From the NCBI RefSeq assembly GCF_016213215.1, contig NZ_JACRAW010000107.1:86709-150708 (forward strand): a stretch of DNA of 64,000 bases, given 5' to 3'. The position numbers and the translations under genes are program-made. Shown one piece after another: positions 17,336 through 26,804 of this stretch. How positions within the stretch are numbered: the stretch's first letter is position 1; each line of letters starts with the position of its first letter. The notes beneath the pieces are model-generated. The model had not been told where the DNA came from. It did no database searches and saw only the letters and a list, made by a program, of their open reading frames with translations. Source of the DNA: Bradyrhizobium sp. GTDB lineage: Bacteria > Pseudomonadota > Alphaproteobacteria > Rhizobiales > Xanthobacteraceae.

Positions 17336-17463
17336 CTCATCCTGAGGAGCCGCAAAGCGGCGTCTCGAAGGATGAGGCCCGCTCTTTTGCCTCACGGTTC
17401 AATCCGCGATGCGCAGCATCGTCCGAAGGGGGGCAGCGTTGCTGCGCTCCTGACCATGAGGAA
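17336..17463. repeat. Intergenic repeat with CCTCATCCTGAGG palindrome
   Basis: The segment starts CCTCATCCTGAGGAGC, continues GCAAAGCGGCGTCTCGAAGG and ATGAGG, and ends near CTCCTGACCATGAGGA, giving nested inverted repeats. From memory, this CCTCATCCTGAGGAGCCGC family is a frequent intergenic repeat in Bradyrhizobium. It occupies most of the 232-base gap between the cupin gene and the MFS gene. Confidence 0.7.
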
Positions 17464-17547
17464 CGGGATGTGATGTTCCGGGATTCCCCGTGTCCCCCCG
17501 CACGCCGGGCGTCACATCCTCCTTTTCGGCTTCGCAGGAGAGTCGCC

Positions 17548-18765
17548 ATGACCGATCTGTCTGCCCCGATGAAGCCGCAACCGACGATAATGGACGCTCA
17601 TTCGCCCGGCGTCGTTCTTCGATCCATCGTCATCGGACTGACGGCCTTTCTGACCGTGGTTGACCTGTTCGCGACGCAAGCCATCCTGCCGTCGCTGACG
17701 CGGCACTACGGTGTGACACCCGCGGCGATGGGATTTGCGGTCAACGCCAGCACGATGGGCATGGCGATCGCCGGCCTCGTCATCGGCGTCCTCAGTCCGC
17801 ATATCGACCGCAGGCTCGGCATCCTCGTCAGCCTGACCTTGCTCGCGATCCCCACTACCCTACTGGCCACCGCGCCCAATCTCACCGTCTTCACGCTCCT
17901 GCGCATCGCCCAAGGTCTGTGCATGGCCTCCGCGTTTGCTCTGACTCTTGCCTATCTCGGCGAACAGTGCAGCGCGGCCGATGCCGGCGGCGCCTTTGCG
18001 GCCTACATCACCGGCAATGTCGCCAGCAATCTGGTCGGCCGCCTGATGTCGGCGGCAGTCGCCGACAGGCTGGGGCTTTCCTGGAATTTCTATTTGTTTG
18101 CTGCGCTCAATCTTGCCGGCGCCCTGCTGGTCTATTTCACCATTCAGCGCGTCCGGCCGATGCACGCCAGCGCACCGACGCAAACGCCCGTTGCCGCCAT
18201 GATCACCCATTGGCGCAACGAAAAGCTCCGTGCCGCCTATGGTCTCGGCTTTTGTATCCTATTCGCCTTCATTGGCACCTTCACCTTCGTGAATTTCGTC
18301 CTGGTACGACCGCCACTGTCGCTCGGCATGATGGATCTCGGCCTCGTCTATTTCGTCTTCCTGCCTTCGATCGTCACGACGGTGTTGGCGGGCAAGGCCG
18401 TTGAGCGGCTGGGGCCACGGACGACGATCTGGGCCGCGCTAACCGTGGCTGCGCTCGGGCTGCCGCTGATGCTGGCGCCGCATCTTGCCGGAGTGCTGGC
18501 CGGCATGGTTCTGGTCGGCGTCGGCACCTTTTTCGCACAGGCTGCAGTCACCGGGTTCGTCGGACAGGCGGCCAGCGGCAATCGCGGCGTCGCCAGCGGG
18601 ACCTATCTCGCCTGCTATTTCTGCGGCGGCCTCGTGGGCAGCGCGGTTCTCGGCCGATTGTTCGACTCGTTCGGCTGGACGGCCTGCGTCGCAGGCGTCG
18701 GCGCGGCGCTCCTGGCGGGCGGCTGGTTGACCTGCCGCCTGACTGTTGGTGACGCGAAGAGCTAG
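17548..18765 (+). CDS. MFS transporter
   Basis: A 405-residue major facilitator with about 12 hydrophobic segments. The loop between helices 2 and 3 carries GVLSPHIDRRLGI, a variant of the MFS GxxxDRxGRR signature, and helix 4 begins LLRIAQGLCMASAFAL. Start ATG 17548 (MTDLSAPMK) follows GCAGGAGAG. The overall look is that of a drug or metabolite exporter of the AraJ/Bcr type; the substrate cannot be inferred. The stop TAG overlaps the ccoS stop on the opposite strand through a shared CTAG at 18762-18765. Confidence 0.87.
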   Translation: MTDLSAPMKPQPTIMDAHSPGVVLRSIVIGLTAFLTVVDLFATQAILPSLTRHYGVTPAAMGFAVNASTMGMAIAGLVIGVLSPHIDRRLGILVSLTLLAIPTTLLATAPNLTVFTLLRIAQGLCMASAFALTLAYLGEQCSAADAGGAFAAYITGNVASNLVGRLMSAAVADRLGLSWNFYLFAALNLAGALLVYFTIQRVRPMHASAPTQTPVAAMITHWRNEKLRAAYGLGFCILFAFIGTFTFVNFVLVRPPLSLGMMDLGLVYFVFLPSIVTTVLAGKAVERLGPRTTIWAALTVAALGLPLMLAPHLAGVLAGMVLVGVGTFFAQAAVTGFVGQAASGNRGVASGTYLACYFCGGLVGSAVLGRLFDSFGWTACVAGVGAALLAGGWLTCRLTVGDAKS

Positions 18766-18947
18766 CGCTTGGCAGAGGCCAGTTCGGACGGCTTCTCCGG
18801 CGGGGTCTCATCGTCGTCGGAGATCGCTCGCCAGGCGGCGCCGTCGAGATCGTCGTACTGGCCGTTTTTCAGCGACCACAGGAAGGCGAACAGTCCGCCA
18901 AGTCCGAGCGCCAGCGCCAGCGGAACGAGAATAACCAGGACTTCCAT
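18762..18947 (-). CDS. ccoS: cbb3-type cytochrome oxidase assembly protein CcoS (FixS)
   Basis: A 61-residue small membrane protein needed for cofactor insertion into cbb3 oxidase. One transmembrane helix (VLVILVPLALALGLGGLFAF) is followed by the family signature FLWSLKNGQYDDLDG and an acidic tail. It begins immediately after the ccoI stop, so it is translationally coupled as the last gene of ccoGHIS. Length and signature are normal for the family. Confidence 0.95.
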   Translation of the reverse strand: MEVLVILVPLALALGLGGLFAFLWSLKNGQYDDLDGAAWRAISDDDETPPEKPSELASAKR

Positions 18948-21140
18948 CTACAATATCCCCTGCGAGGCGCTGCGGGCGCGCAGCGCGTTCAGCATCACCA
19001 GGATCGAAGAGCCCGACATCGCGGCGGCTGCGATCAGCGGTGTCACCACGCCGCTGATGGCGATCGGCACCGCCAGGAAATTATAGCAGATCGCAAGCCA
19101 CAGGTTCTGGCGCATCAGGTGCAGCGCCTTGCGCGAGTAGTCGACAGCCGCAACCACCGGCGCCAGAGGCTTGCCGAGGAACACGAGATCGGCCGTAGAC
19201 TGGCTGAGATGCGCCGCCGAGATCGGCGACATCGAGACGTGGGCCGCAGCGAGCGAGGGTGCATCGTTCATGCCGTCGCCGATCATCAGTACCCTGGCGC
19301 CCTGCCCCTTCAACCGTTCGATGCGCGCGATCTTGTCGGCCGGGGTGACGCCGGCTCGCCATTCGCTCACTCCGAGCGCCTGCGCCGCCGCGCGAACCGC
19401 CGGCTCGCGATCGCCGGAAAGAATCTCAATTCCGATCCGGCGCTGCTGCAGGGCCGATATCACCGCCTTGGCGTCCGGGCGCAGGCCCTGACGGACCGAA
19501 AAGACGTATCTCTCCCCGCCCTTGCTGAACGCCACGAACGAAGCTTCCGGATCGAGGCCGGCGCTGTCCTTCGCCTTTTGCTCGGCGCCGCAGAACGACG
19601 GCCGGCCCAGCCTGATCTCGACACCGTCGATCACGGCGCGCACGCCCTGCCCGGGCTCTTCGATCGCGCCGACGATCGGCGACCTGGCACCGGCAGATTC
19701 GGCAACCGCGGCGGCGACCGGATGGTGGCTCGACAACGCGAGCTGTCCGGCGAGCTTGAAGATGTCGGGCGGAATGTCCGCCGCGTTGATCACTTCGAGG
19801 TCGGGAACGGTCAGCGTCCCGGTCTTGTCGAAGATGATGTGGTCGGCTTCGGCCAGCCGCTCGATCGCATCACCCGAATTGATAAGCACGGCGGCCTTGA
19901 ACATTGCGCCCGACGCGACCGTCTGCACGGTCGGAATCGCAAGCCCGAGCGCGCAGGGACAGGTAATGATCAGAACGGCGATGCCGGTGACGATCGCGTC
20001 GTGCCAGCTTGCACCCGCGAAGGCCCAGCCCAGAATGGTGAGCGCCGCGGTGGCGTGCACCACCGGCGCATAGAGCCGCGAGGCGCGGTCGGCAAGCCGC
20101 ATGTAGCGCGAGCGCGCCTGCAGCGCGTTATCGAGCAGGCGCGTGATCTCGGCGAGCAGAGTCGCTTCGGACGCCGCCGACACCCGCACCCGCAGCGTGC
20201 CGGAAATGTTCATCGAACCGGCGTAGATCGGCGTGCCGTGCTCCGCGGTCACATACAGCGTCTCGCCCGTGATCAGGCTCTGGTCGATTTCGGAGCGCCC
20301 CTCGATCACCATGCCGTCGACGGCGCAGCGCTCGCCGGGACGCAACAGGACGATGTCGCCGGGATGGATCGCCGCGACGGGGACCTGCGAGATTTCATCC
20401 GGCCCTACGAACTTGAAGGCGGTCTCGGACTTCAGGGCGGCGAGATTGCCGGCAACGGCGCGGGTTCGCCGCCGCATGTTCTGGTCGAGGAAGCGGCCGA
20501 CCAGGAGGAAGGTCAGCAGCATGATGGCCGCGTCGAAATAGGCGTGTTCGGCGTGATTGATGGTTTCGACCACCGACATCCCGAGCGCCAGGATCACCCC
20601 GATCGAAATCGGGACGTCCATGTTGACGTTGCCGGTGGAAAGCGCGCGCCAGGAGGAACGGAAGAACGGCTGGCCGGCATAGGCGGCCGCCGGCAATCCG
20701 ATCAGCGCCGACAGCCAGTGGAAGAAGTCGCGCTGCTCGGGCAGCATGTCGCTGACGTTGCCGGACCACACCGGGATCGACAGCATCATCACGTTCATGG
20801 TGGCGAACGCGGCAACGCCGAGGCAGCGCAACAGGAAGCGCGATTCCTCGACCTCCGCGGCTTCGGCGCTTGCGGTCTCAAAGGGATAGGCCTTGTAGCC
20901 GAGTTCGGCCAGGCGATCGATGAAGCGGGCCGGATCGAGCGTGCCCTCCTTCCATTCCAGCGCGACGCGCCGGGCAGTCAGATTGACCCGGGCCAGCGTG
21001 ACATCCGGAAACTCGGACAGGCCACGCTCGATCTTCGTCATGCATCCGGCGCAGTGGACGCCCTCGACCGCGAGGTCGATGTGATGGAGGCCGGGGCCGG
21101 CATCCTTCACATAGTGCGAGAAATCGCGCGTCACCTGCAT
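18948..21140 (-). CDS. ccoI: Copper-translocating P-type ATPase CcoI (FixI)
   Basis: A 730-residue P1B-type ATPase that exports Cu for assembly of the CuB centre of cbb3 oxidase. An N-terminal heavy-metal domain carries the CxxC in EGVHCAGCMTK (Cys30, Cys33). The membrane metal-binding motif is TCPCALGL, the phosphorylation site DKTGT, and the hinge GDGMND. About eight transmembrane helices are visible. The start follows the ccoH stop by 11 bases, and the stop abuts the ccoS start. The long length and position within ccoGHIS distinguish it from a general CopA detoxification pump. Confidence 0.95.
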   Translation of the reverse strand: MQVTRDFSHYVKDAGPGLHHIDLAVEGVHCAGCMTKIERGLSEFPDVTLARVNLTARRVALEWKEGTLDPARFIDRLAELGYKAYPFETASAEAAEVEESRFLLRCLGVAAFATMNVMMLSIPVWSGNVSDMLPEQRDFFHWLSALIGLPAAAYAGQPFFRSSWRALSTGNVNMDVPISIGVILALGMSVVETINHAEHAYFDAAIMLLTFLLVGRFLDQNMRRRTRAVAGNLAALKSETAFKFVGPDEISQVPVAAIHPGDIVLLRPGERCAVDGMVIEGRSEIDQSLITGETLYVTAEHGTPIYAGSMNISGTLRVRVSAASEATLLAEITRLLDNALQARSRYMRLADRASRLYAPVVHATAALTILGWAFAGASWHDAIVTGIAVLIITCPCALGLAIPTVQTVASGAMFKAAVLINSGDAIERLAEADHIIFDKTGTLTVPDLEVINAADIPPDIFKLAGQLALSSHHPVAAAVAESAGARSPIVGAIEEPGQGVRAVIDGVEIRLGRPSFCGAEQKAKDSAGLDPEASFVAFSKGGERYVFSVRQGLRPDAKAVISALQQRRIGIEILSGDREPAVRAAAQALGVSEWRAGVTPADKIARIERLKGQGARVLMIGDGMNDAPSLAAAHVSMSPISAAHLSQSTADLVFLGKPLAPVVAAVDYSRKALHLMRQNLWLAICYNFLAVPIAISGVVTPLIAAAAMSGSSILVMLNALRARSASQGIL

Positions 21141-21151
21141 CGCGGGTTCCT

Positions 21152-21655
21152 CTAGTTCAGGACCACGCGGTTCTTCGACAGGAACATGCGGTGGCCGCCC
21201 TTGGCATCACCTTCGAGCACGAGATCCCACTGGCCCGGCGCGACCGCGGCGGCGTCGGCACGATAGATGCCGATGCCCACCTCGGCCAGTTCGAGCGGCA
21301 GATCGGCGCGCTTGTCGGTCGGTCGCTCGAGCCGTCCCTGGAACTTGAGGCCCGTCATCGGACGCCCGCTCGCGTCACGCGCCTCGACCTGCACCGTCGC
21401 GCCGCCATTGTCGCTGCGCTGGATCTGCGCATTGACCTGCCACTTGCGCGACGCCTGCTCATGCGCGGCCATGATCTCCCTCCCGTAGCCGAGGCTTGCG
21501 GCATATGGGCTGTCGACCTCGGTCCCGGGCAGGGTCGAGATCGCGAGCTTCATAGCCATGCCGTTGACGCCGATCACGAGCCCAAAAAAGGCGAGCAGCA
21601 TCAAAAACACCTTTCGTCCGGTGAGCGGCTTCGGCGCTGCGGCGGGTCTTTCCAT
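21152..21655 (-). CDS. ccoH: cbb3 oxidase assembly protein CcoH (FixH)
   Basis: A 167-residue protein with one N-terminal membrane helix (VFLMLLAFFGLVIGVNGMAM) and a periplasmic beta-rich domain. The family segments KLAISTLPGTEVDSPYAAS and SYGYGREI-like sequence (here LGYGREIMAA) are present. CcoH is thought to take part in cbb3 oxidase assembly with CcoI. It lies between ccoG (20 bases upstream) and ccoI (11 bases downstream) in one operon. Confidence 0.93.
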   Translation of the reverse strand: MERPAAAPKPLTGRKVFLMLLAFFGLVIGVNGMAMKLAISTLPGTEVDSPYAASLGYGREIMAAHEQASRKWQVNAQIQRSDNGGATVQVEARDASGRPMTGLKFQGRLERPTDKRADLPLELAEVGIGIYRADAAAVAPGQWDLVLEGDAKGGHRMFLSKNRVVLN

Positions 21656-21675
21656 GACGAAAACTCCTGGAAGCC

Positions 21676-23142
21676 TTACGGCGAAACGAAATTGTCGGTG
21701 GCGGAGGCGACTTCCCCGAGCCCGATATCGGTGACATGGAAACGCACCGGGACCGACTGCTCCGGATTGCTCTCGGAAGGCGCCGTCACCAGCACGCGCA
21801 GCTCGCTGGTCTGGTCCCGCCCGATGACGATCATCGGCCGGTCGGGCGTCACCGAATCGACGCCGACGATGTGGACGGTGGCGGCCGTCGGACCGTCGAC
21901 ATCGATGGCGATGACACGATCGAAGCCGCGCTTGTTGAGCAGCCGGATGGTGTAGCCGTTGCGAATCGAGCCGTCGCTCAGCCTCACCGCAACGGGGTTG
22001 CGGTCGTGCAGCACGTTGACCTCAAGCAGGCTGCGCGTCGCCAAGGTGTAGAGCATGAGGCCGCCGACGAGGACGATCACGGCAGTGTAAATGAGTGTGC
22101 GCGGCCGGACGATGCGGTAGACGGGCAGCTGGCCAGCCTGACGGCGCTCGATGTTGATGTCGTTATCGTAGCCGATCAGCCCGGTCGACCGGTTGATCTT
22201 CTTCATCACGTTGTCGCAGGCATCGATGCAGAGGCCGCACTGGATGCACTCGAGCTGCGGCCCGTTGCGGATATCGATGCCCGTCGGGCACACCGCCACG
22301 CACTGGTTGCAGTCGACGCAGTCGCCAACCTTTTCGCCGCGCGCGCGCAGTTCGGCCGCCTTCTTTAGCGAGGTGCGCTGCTCGCCCCGGTCGTAGCGAT
22401 AGGTGACATTAAGCGCCCATTCGTCGGTCAGGGCCGCCTGGATGCGCGGCCAGGGGCACATATAGGTGCAGATCTGCTCGCGCATGAAGCCTGCGAGCAG
22501 ATAGGTCGTTGTCGTAAGAATGCCGATCCAGACGTAGGCCACCATCGGGGCCTGGAAGGTGGCGAGCTGCTTCACCAGCGTCGGCGCATCGTCGAAATAC
22601 AGCACCAAGGCGCCGCCGGTCCACCAGGCGATCAACAGCCAGATCGAATGCTTCAGCACGATCTCGGACATGCGCCGGAGCTTCATCGGGCCGGACGAAG
22701 CGTCCTTCTTCATTCGCTCGCGGCGGTCGCCCTCGATTAGGCGCTCGACGGCAAAATACAGGTCGGTCCACACCGTCTGCGGGCACAGATAGCCGCACCA
22801 GATGCGTCCGCCGATCGAATTCATCAGGAACAGGATGACGGCGGCGAGGATCAGAAGGCCGGTGAAATAGTAGACTTCCTGCGGCCACAGCTCGATGAAG
22901 AAGAAGTAGAAGCGCCGGTTCGGCAGGTCGATCAGCACCGCCTGGTCGGGGGCGCCGAGACCGCGATTCCAGCGCACGAACGGCAGCAAGTAGTAGATGC
23001 CGAGGCAGACGGCCATCAGCTCCCATTTGATGCGCCGGAAGGTACCCGAAACACTTTGCGGGTAGACCTTCTTGTGCGCCGAATAGAGCGGCCCGACATC
23101 GTCCTGAGGCTTGAGATCGTTGGGATTTACGGCCTTGTTCAT
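21676..23142 (-). CDS. ccoG: Cytochrome c oxidase accessory protein CcoG (FixG)
   Basis: A 488-residue membrane ferredoxin-like protein implicated in copper reduction for cbb3 oxidase. It has several transmembrane helices, then two [4Fe-4S] motifs: CVDCNQCVAVCPTGID and CIQCGLCIDACDNVM. An additional CxxCP-type site (WCGYLCPQTVW) lies in the membrane part, and the C-terminus has an Ig-like domain. It is the first gene of ccoGHIS and is preceded by its own FixK-type box 60 bases upstream, after a strong terminator for ccoNOQP. Confidence 0.95.
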   Translation of the reverse strand: MNKAVNPNDLKPQDDVGPLYSAHKKVYPQSVSGTFRRIKWELMAVCLGIYYLLPFVRWNRGLGAPDQAVLIDLPNRRFYFFFIELWPQEVYYFTGLLILAAVILFLMNSIGGRIWCGYLCPQTVWTDLYFAVERLIEGDRRERMKKDASSGPMKLRRMSEIVLKHSIWLLIAWWTGGALVLYFDDAPTLVKQLATFQAPMVAYVWIGILTTTTYLLAGFMREQICTYMCPWPRIQAALTDEWALNVTYRYDRGEQRTSLKKAAELRARGEKVGDCVDCNQCVAVCPTGIDIRNGPQLECIQCGLCIDACDNVMKKINRSTGLIGYDNDINIERRQAGQLPVYRIVRPRTLIYTAVIVLVGGLMLYTLATRSLLEVNVLHDRNPVAVRLSDGSIRNGYTIRLLNKRGFDRVIAIDVDGPTAATVHIVGVDSVTPDRPMIVIGRDQTSELRVLVTAPSESNPEQSVPVRFHVTDIGLGEVASATDNFVSP

Positions 23143-23201
23143 GGTTGCTGGGATCCATTTCGCAATTGCGTCGCAACTTAGAACCTGCTCAGGCCGGGCA
23201 G

Positions 23202-23215
23202 TTGATCCAGCTCAA
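23202..23215. promoter_or_regulatory. FixK/FNR-type box upstream of ccoG
   Basis: TTGAT-CCAG-CTCAA matches the FixK2/FNR consensus TTGAT-N4-ATCAA at 9 of 10 positions. It lies 60 bases upstream of the ccoG start, the spacing expected for class II activation of the ccoGHIS promoter. It sits on the ccoG side of the terminator hairpin (23215-23244) and shares one base with it. Confidence 0.8.
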
Positions 23216-23244
23216 AACGGGGGCAGGTTTCCCTGCCCCCGTTT
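23215..23244 (-). terminator. Strong hairpin after ccoP
   Basis: Perfect 13-bp stem AAACGGGGGCAGG (23215-23227) and CCTGCCCCCGTTT (23232-23244) with a 4-base loop. It sits 19 bases beyond the ccoP stop. When read on the minus strand the stem ends in GTTTTGAG, so it has a short T run. It most likely ends the ccoNOQP transcript. Confidence 0.8.
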
Positions 23245-23263
23245 CTTGATTTTGCTGGCCTTT

Positions 23264-24136
23264 TTACTTGCCGCCGCCTAGCGAGTGGACATAGACCGCC
23301 ATCGCCTTGATGGTGGCGGGATCGAGCCGCCCTTCCCACGCCGGCATGACGCCAGACCGGCCGTTGGTGATGGTGTCGATAAGGCTGGCCTCGTCTGAGC
23401 CATAGAGCCAGATCTTGTCCGTCAGGTTGGGCGCGCCCAATTCCTGATTGCCTTTGCCCTGTTCGCCATGGCAGGCGACGCAGTTGTCGGCGAAGATCTT
23501 GGCGCCGGCCTTCGCGTCGTAACCCTGCCGCGTCGGCAGACCCGCCAGCGAGCGGACATGATTGGCAACCGTGGCGATCTCCTCGGCCTTGAGCACGCCG
23601 TCCTTCCCGAAGGCGAGCATCTGACCCTCATGGGCCTTGGCGTGACCCGAACGCGCGCCGTACTGGACGGTCTCCATGATCTGGTCGAGCGTGCCGCCCC
23701 ACAGCCAGTCATCGTCGTTCAGGTTGGGATAGCCCTTCGACCCGGTGGCGCCGGTGCCGTGGCACGGAGCGCAGTTGTCGCCGAACACGACCTTGCCCTT
23801 GGCGCGAGCCAAGGCCAGCAAGGCCGGGTCCTTCTCGATATTGGCGAGCGGCGCCGTGGCGAGCGCGGCCATCTTATCGCCGCGGATCTTCTCGAGGTTG
23901 GCAAGCTCCACCCCGACATCGGCGCGGGAGGAGTAGTTCCAGATGCCCACCGTGTTGCTCGCCAGCAGCGGCCAGGCCGGGTAGACGACCCAGTAGCCGA
24001 TGGACCAGATGATGGTGAGGTAGAAGGTGATCACCCACCACCGCGGCAACGGTGTGTTCAGCTCCTTGAGGCCGTCCCACTCATGGCCGGTCGTTGACGT
24101 GCCGGAGACGCTGTCAATTTCGCTATGATCGGTCAT
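23264..24136 (-). CDS. ccoP: cbb3 oxidase diheme subunit CcoP (FixP)
   Basis: A 290-residue membrane-anchored diheme cytochrome c that feeds electrons to the catalytic subunit. The N-terminal helix (VITFYLTIIWSIGYWVVYPA) is followed by two c-type heme motifs: CAPCH at residues 122-126 and CVACH at 219-223. The N-terminal TTGHEWDGLKELNTPLPRWW is the family signature. It starts 6 bases after the ccoQ stop. Length is the usual one for rhizobial FixP. Confidence 0.96.
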   Translation of the reverse strand: MTDHSEIDSVSGTSTTGHEWDGLKELNTPLPRWWVITFYLTIIWSIGYWVVYPAWPLLASNTVGIWNYSSRADVGVELANLEKIRGDKMAALATAPLANIEKDPALLALARAKGKVVFGDNCAPCHGTGATGSKGYPNLNDDDWLWGGTLDQIMETVQYGARSGHAKAHEGQMLAFGKDGVLKAEEIATVANHVRSLAGLPTRQGYDAKAGAKIFADNCVACHGEQGKGNQELGAPNLTDKIWLYGSDEASLIDTITNGRSGVMPAWEGRLDPATIKAMAVYVHSLGGGK

Positions 24137-24142
24137 GATTTA

Positions 24143-24307
24143 TCACTCCTCTCGCAACGGCAGGCTCGCCGCTTCGTCGAAAGCGGCCTTGTTGCGGGGC
24201 CAGAAGGCATAAGCAACGATCGCGAGAAAGATCCCGACGAACAATGGCGTCCAGATCGTCGTCACAATGTCGGACGCAAGGTTATGGACTGTTAAGATGG
24301 CTTTCAT
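24143..24307 (-). CDS. ccoQ: cbb3 oxidase subunit CcoQ (FixQ)
   Basis: A 54-residue small membrane protein. The frame from the ATG at 24305-24307 reads MKAILTVHNLASDIVTTIW, then a single hydrophobic helix (TPLFVGIFLAIVAYAFWPR) and a short tail ending LPLREE before TGA 24143-24145. The FWPRNKAAFDEAA segment is the CcoQ hallmark. It starts 14 bases after the ccoO stop and ends 6 bases before ccoP. Its small size makes it easy to miss, but size, position and signature all agree. Confidence 0.93.
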   Translation of the reverse strand: MKAILTVHNLASDIVTTIWTPLFVGIFLAIVAYAFWPRNKAAFDEAASLPLREE

Positions 24308-24321
24308 CGTTTCAGGCTTTC

Positions 24322-25056
24322 TCAGCGAAGATTGGCTTTTTCGTTGTAGAGCTTGAAGTCGACCAGCGTGCCCAGCATCTGCAAGTAGGCGACGAGCGCG
24401 TCCATTTCCGTCGGCGCACCAGGCTGACCGTCGAAATCACGCACCACCGCCTTTGCATAACGCTTGCCGAATGCGTCGGCACTCTTGCCGTCCGGATCGA
24501 CCTGCGCCTTCATGTCGGCCGCGGCGTTGGCGATCTGGTCCTCCGTGTAGGGAACGCCGATCGTACGAAGCGTCTTCATGTGGCTCGCAATCGCCGCCGA
24601 ATCGACGTCCGCCTTGGCCAGGAACGGATAGCCGGGCATCACCGACTGCGGCACGATCGCCCGCGGGTTGACCAGGTGGGTCACGTGCCAGGAGTCGGAG
24701 TACTTGCCACCGACGCGGGCGAGGTCAGGCCCGGTCCGCTTCGAACCCCACTGGAAGGGGTGGTCATACATGCTCTCGGCCGCAAGCGAGTAGTGGCCGT
24801 AGCGCTCGACCTCGTCGCGCAGGGGCCGGACCATCTGCGAGTGGCACAGATAACAGCCCTCGCGGACGTAGACGTTGCGCCCCGCGAGCTCCAGCGGAGT
24901 GTACGGCCTTACCCCGTCCACTGCCTCGATCGTGCTCTTCAGGTAGAAGAGCGGCGCGATCTCGACGAGACCACCGATCGCGACCACCACAATGATGGCG
25001 ACAATCAGCAGGATCGAGTTCTTTTCCAGGATATAGTGTCGTGTCCAGACAGACAT
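24322..25056 (-). CDS. ccoO: cbb3 oxidase monoheme subunit CcoO (FixO)
   Basis: A 244-residue membrane-anchored monoheme cytochrome c. The N-terminal helix follows [14 protein letters not shown], and the heme motif is CYLCH at residues 68-72 with the surrounding [18 protein letters not shown]. The axial Met is probably in the VMPGYPFL region. The ATG at 25054-25056 was chosen because it gives the family's normal N-terminus; an in-frame ATG 15 bases upstream is less likely. It follows ccoN by 11 bases, with a GGAGCC ribosome-binding site inside that gap. Confidence 0.95.
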   Translation of the reverse strand: MSVWTRHYILEKNSILLIVAIIVVVAIGGLVEIAPLFYLKSTIEAVDGVRPYTPLELAGRNVYVREGCYLCHSQMVRPLRDEVERYGHYSLAAESMYDHPFQWGSKRTGPDLARVGGKYSDSWHVTHLVNPRAIVPQSVMPGYPFLAKADVDSAAIASHMKTLRTIGVPYTEDQIANAAADMKAQVDPDGKSADAFGKRYAKAVVRDFDGQPGAPTEMDALVAYLQMLGTLVDFKLYNEKANLR

Positions 25057-25067
25057 TGTGAGGCTCC

Positions 25068-26717
25068 TCATTCCGCCGGCTGGAGAGCGACGGGCGCTTG
25101 CACTTCCGCCTCACCGACGCGCACGGTCATCCAGAGATTGTACGCCATGATCAACGCGCCAATCAGGAAGAGCGCTCCGCCAGCTGCACGGATGATGTAG
25201 AAGGGATGCATCGCTTCGACAGTCTCGATGAAGGAGTACTCGAGGAAGCCGAGCGATGTGTAGGCACGCCACATCAGGCCCTGCAGGATACCGGATACCC
25301 ACATCGCCGAGATGTAGAGGACGATGCCGAGCGTGGCGATCCAGAAGTGCCAGTTGACGAGCTTGAGGCTGTAGAGGCCCTTGCGATTCCAGGCCCAAGG
25401 CACGAGGCAGTACAGCGCTCCGAAGGAGACGAAACCGACCCAGCCGAGGGCACCGGAGTGCACGTGGCCGATCGTCCAGTCAGTGTAGTGGCTGAGCGAG
25501 TTCACCACCTTGATCGACATCATCGGGCCTTCGAAGGTCGACATGCCGTAGAAGGCGACGGAGACGACCAGCATGCGCAGCACCGGATCGGTGCGGAGCT
25601 TGTCCCAGGCGCCGGACAGCGTCATCAGACCGTTGATCATGCCGCCCCATGAGGGCATCCACAGCATGATGGAGAAGGTCATGCCCAGTGTCTGCGTCCA
25701 GTCCGGCAGCGCCGTGTAGTGCAGATGGTGCGGACCCGCCCAGATGTACAGGAAGATCAGCGCCCAGAAGTGCACGATCGACAGCCGGTAGGAGTAGACC
25801 GGACGCTCAGCGCGCTTGGGCACGAAGTAGTACATGATGGCCAGGAAGCCGGCGGTCAGGAAGAAGCCGACTGCGTTGTGGCCATACCACCACTGAACCA
25901 TCGCATCCTGCACGCCGCCCCAGACGATGTAGGACTTGGAGCCGAAGAACGACACCGGCAGCGTCGGATTGTTGCCGAGATGGAGCACCGCGATGGTGAC
26001 GATGAAGGCGAAGAAGAACCAGTTCGCAACGTAGATGTGCGGTTCCTTGCGCTTGATGACCGTCACCAGGAAGACGAGCAGGTACATAACCCACACGATC
26101 GTCAGCCAGAGATCCGAGTACCATTCGGGTTCGGCATATTCCTTGCCCTGCGTGACGCCGAGCAGATAGCCCGTGCCGGCAATGACAATGAAGAAGTTGT
26201 AGCCGAGAACGACGAACCAGGGCGCGAGTTCACCGGCGAGCCGTGCCCGGCAGGTCTTCTGCACGACATAGAGCGATGTCGCCAGCAACACGTTGCCGCC
26301 AAAGGCGAAGATCACCGCCGAGGTGTGCAGCGGCCGCATGCGACCGAAGTTCGTCCATGGCAGATCGAAATTGAGCCAGGGCCAGGCGAGCTGGGATGCG
26401 ATCAGTAGACCGACCGTGAACCCGGCAATACCCCAGAACATCGCCATGAAGGAGGCGAACTTGATGGGACCCAGATTATAGTTCGGCTGGCCGTTGATCT
26501 CCTGCGGCGGCAGGGCCGCCGGGCGATTGAGATAGCGGTTGATGATCGCGAAGACTGCAGCGAGGCTCGCCACGGCGCCGAGCGATGCATGGAACGCAAA
26601 CGGTGCATCGACTGCTTTGGCTGCCGCAATCACGCACAGGAATGCGGTGACTGCGAACACTGCCGCCAAGCCGCTTTCACCGATGGTCATGGATTTGGAA
26701 ACTGAGGGCTGGCTCAT
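25068..26717 (-). CDS. ccoN: cbb3-type cytochrome c oxidase catalytic subunit CcoN (FixN)
   Basis: A 549-residue heme-copper oxidase subunit I of the C (cbb3) type, the oxygen-reducing, proton-pumping subunit with very high O2 affinity. It has about 14 hydrophobic segments. Family landmarks are [16 protein letters not shown] (a low-spin heme ligand), [16 protein letters not shown] (CuB His and Tyr region) and [13 protein letters not shown] (the CuB His pair). The ATG at 26715-26717 (MSQPSVSKS) is preferred over an upstream in-frame codon. It is the first gene of ccoNOQP, with a perfect FixK box 57 bases upstream. Confidence 0.97.
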   Translation of the reverse strand: MSQPSVSKSMTIGESGLAAVFAVTAFLCVIAAAKAVDAPFAFHASLGAVASLAAVFAIINRYLNRPAALPPQEINGQPNYNLGPIKFASFMAMFWGIAGFTVGLLIASQLAWPWLNFDLPWTNFGRMRPLHTSAVIFAFGGNVLLATSLYVVQKTCRARLAGELAPWFVVLGYNFFIVIAGTGYLLGVTQGKEYAEPEWYSDLWLTIVWVMYLLVFLVTVIKRKEPHIYVANWFFFAFIVTIAVLHLGNNPTLPVSFFGSKSYIVWGGVQDAMVQWWYGHNAVGFFLTAGFLAIMYYFVPKRAERPVYSYRLSIVHFWALIFLYIWAGPHHLHYTALPDWTQTLGMTFSIMLWMPSWGGMINGLMTLSGAWDKLRTDPVLRMLVVSVAFYGMSTFEGPMMSIKVVNSLSHYTDWTIGHVHSGALGWVGFVSFGALYCLVPWAWNRKGLYSLKLVNWHFWIATLGIVLYISAMWVSGILQGLMWRAYTSLGFLEYSFIETVEAMHPFYIIRAAGGALFLIGALIMAYNLWMTVRVGEAEVQAPVALQPAE

Positions 26718-26773
26718 GCGGATTCTCTCTTGAAGAACACGCGGCCAGAAATCACATCGAGCAATACGAGGAA

Positions 26774-26787
26774 TTGATCTCAATCAA
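26774..26787. promoter_or_regulatory. Perfect FixK/FNR box upstream of ccoN
   Basis: TTGAT-CTCA-ATCAA is a perfect match to the FixK2/FNR palindrome TTGAT-N4-ATCAA. It is 57 bases upstream of the ccoN start. This fits the known FixK2 activation of fixNOQP in Bradyrhizobium, with the box expected near -40 from the transcription start (around 26740, inferred). Confidence 0.92.
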
Positions 26788-26804
26788 CGTTGCTTGATCG
26801 ACGA

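Noticed and set aside
19119..21155. Very long plus-strand open frame opposite ccoI and ccoH
   Set aside because: It mirrors the codon pattern of the real minus-strand genes, whose domains and motifs are unambiguous.
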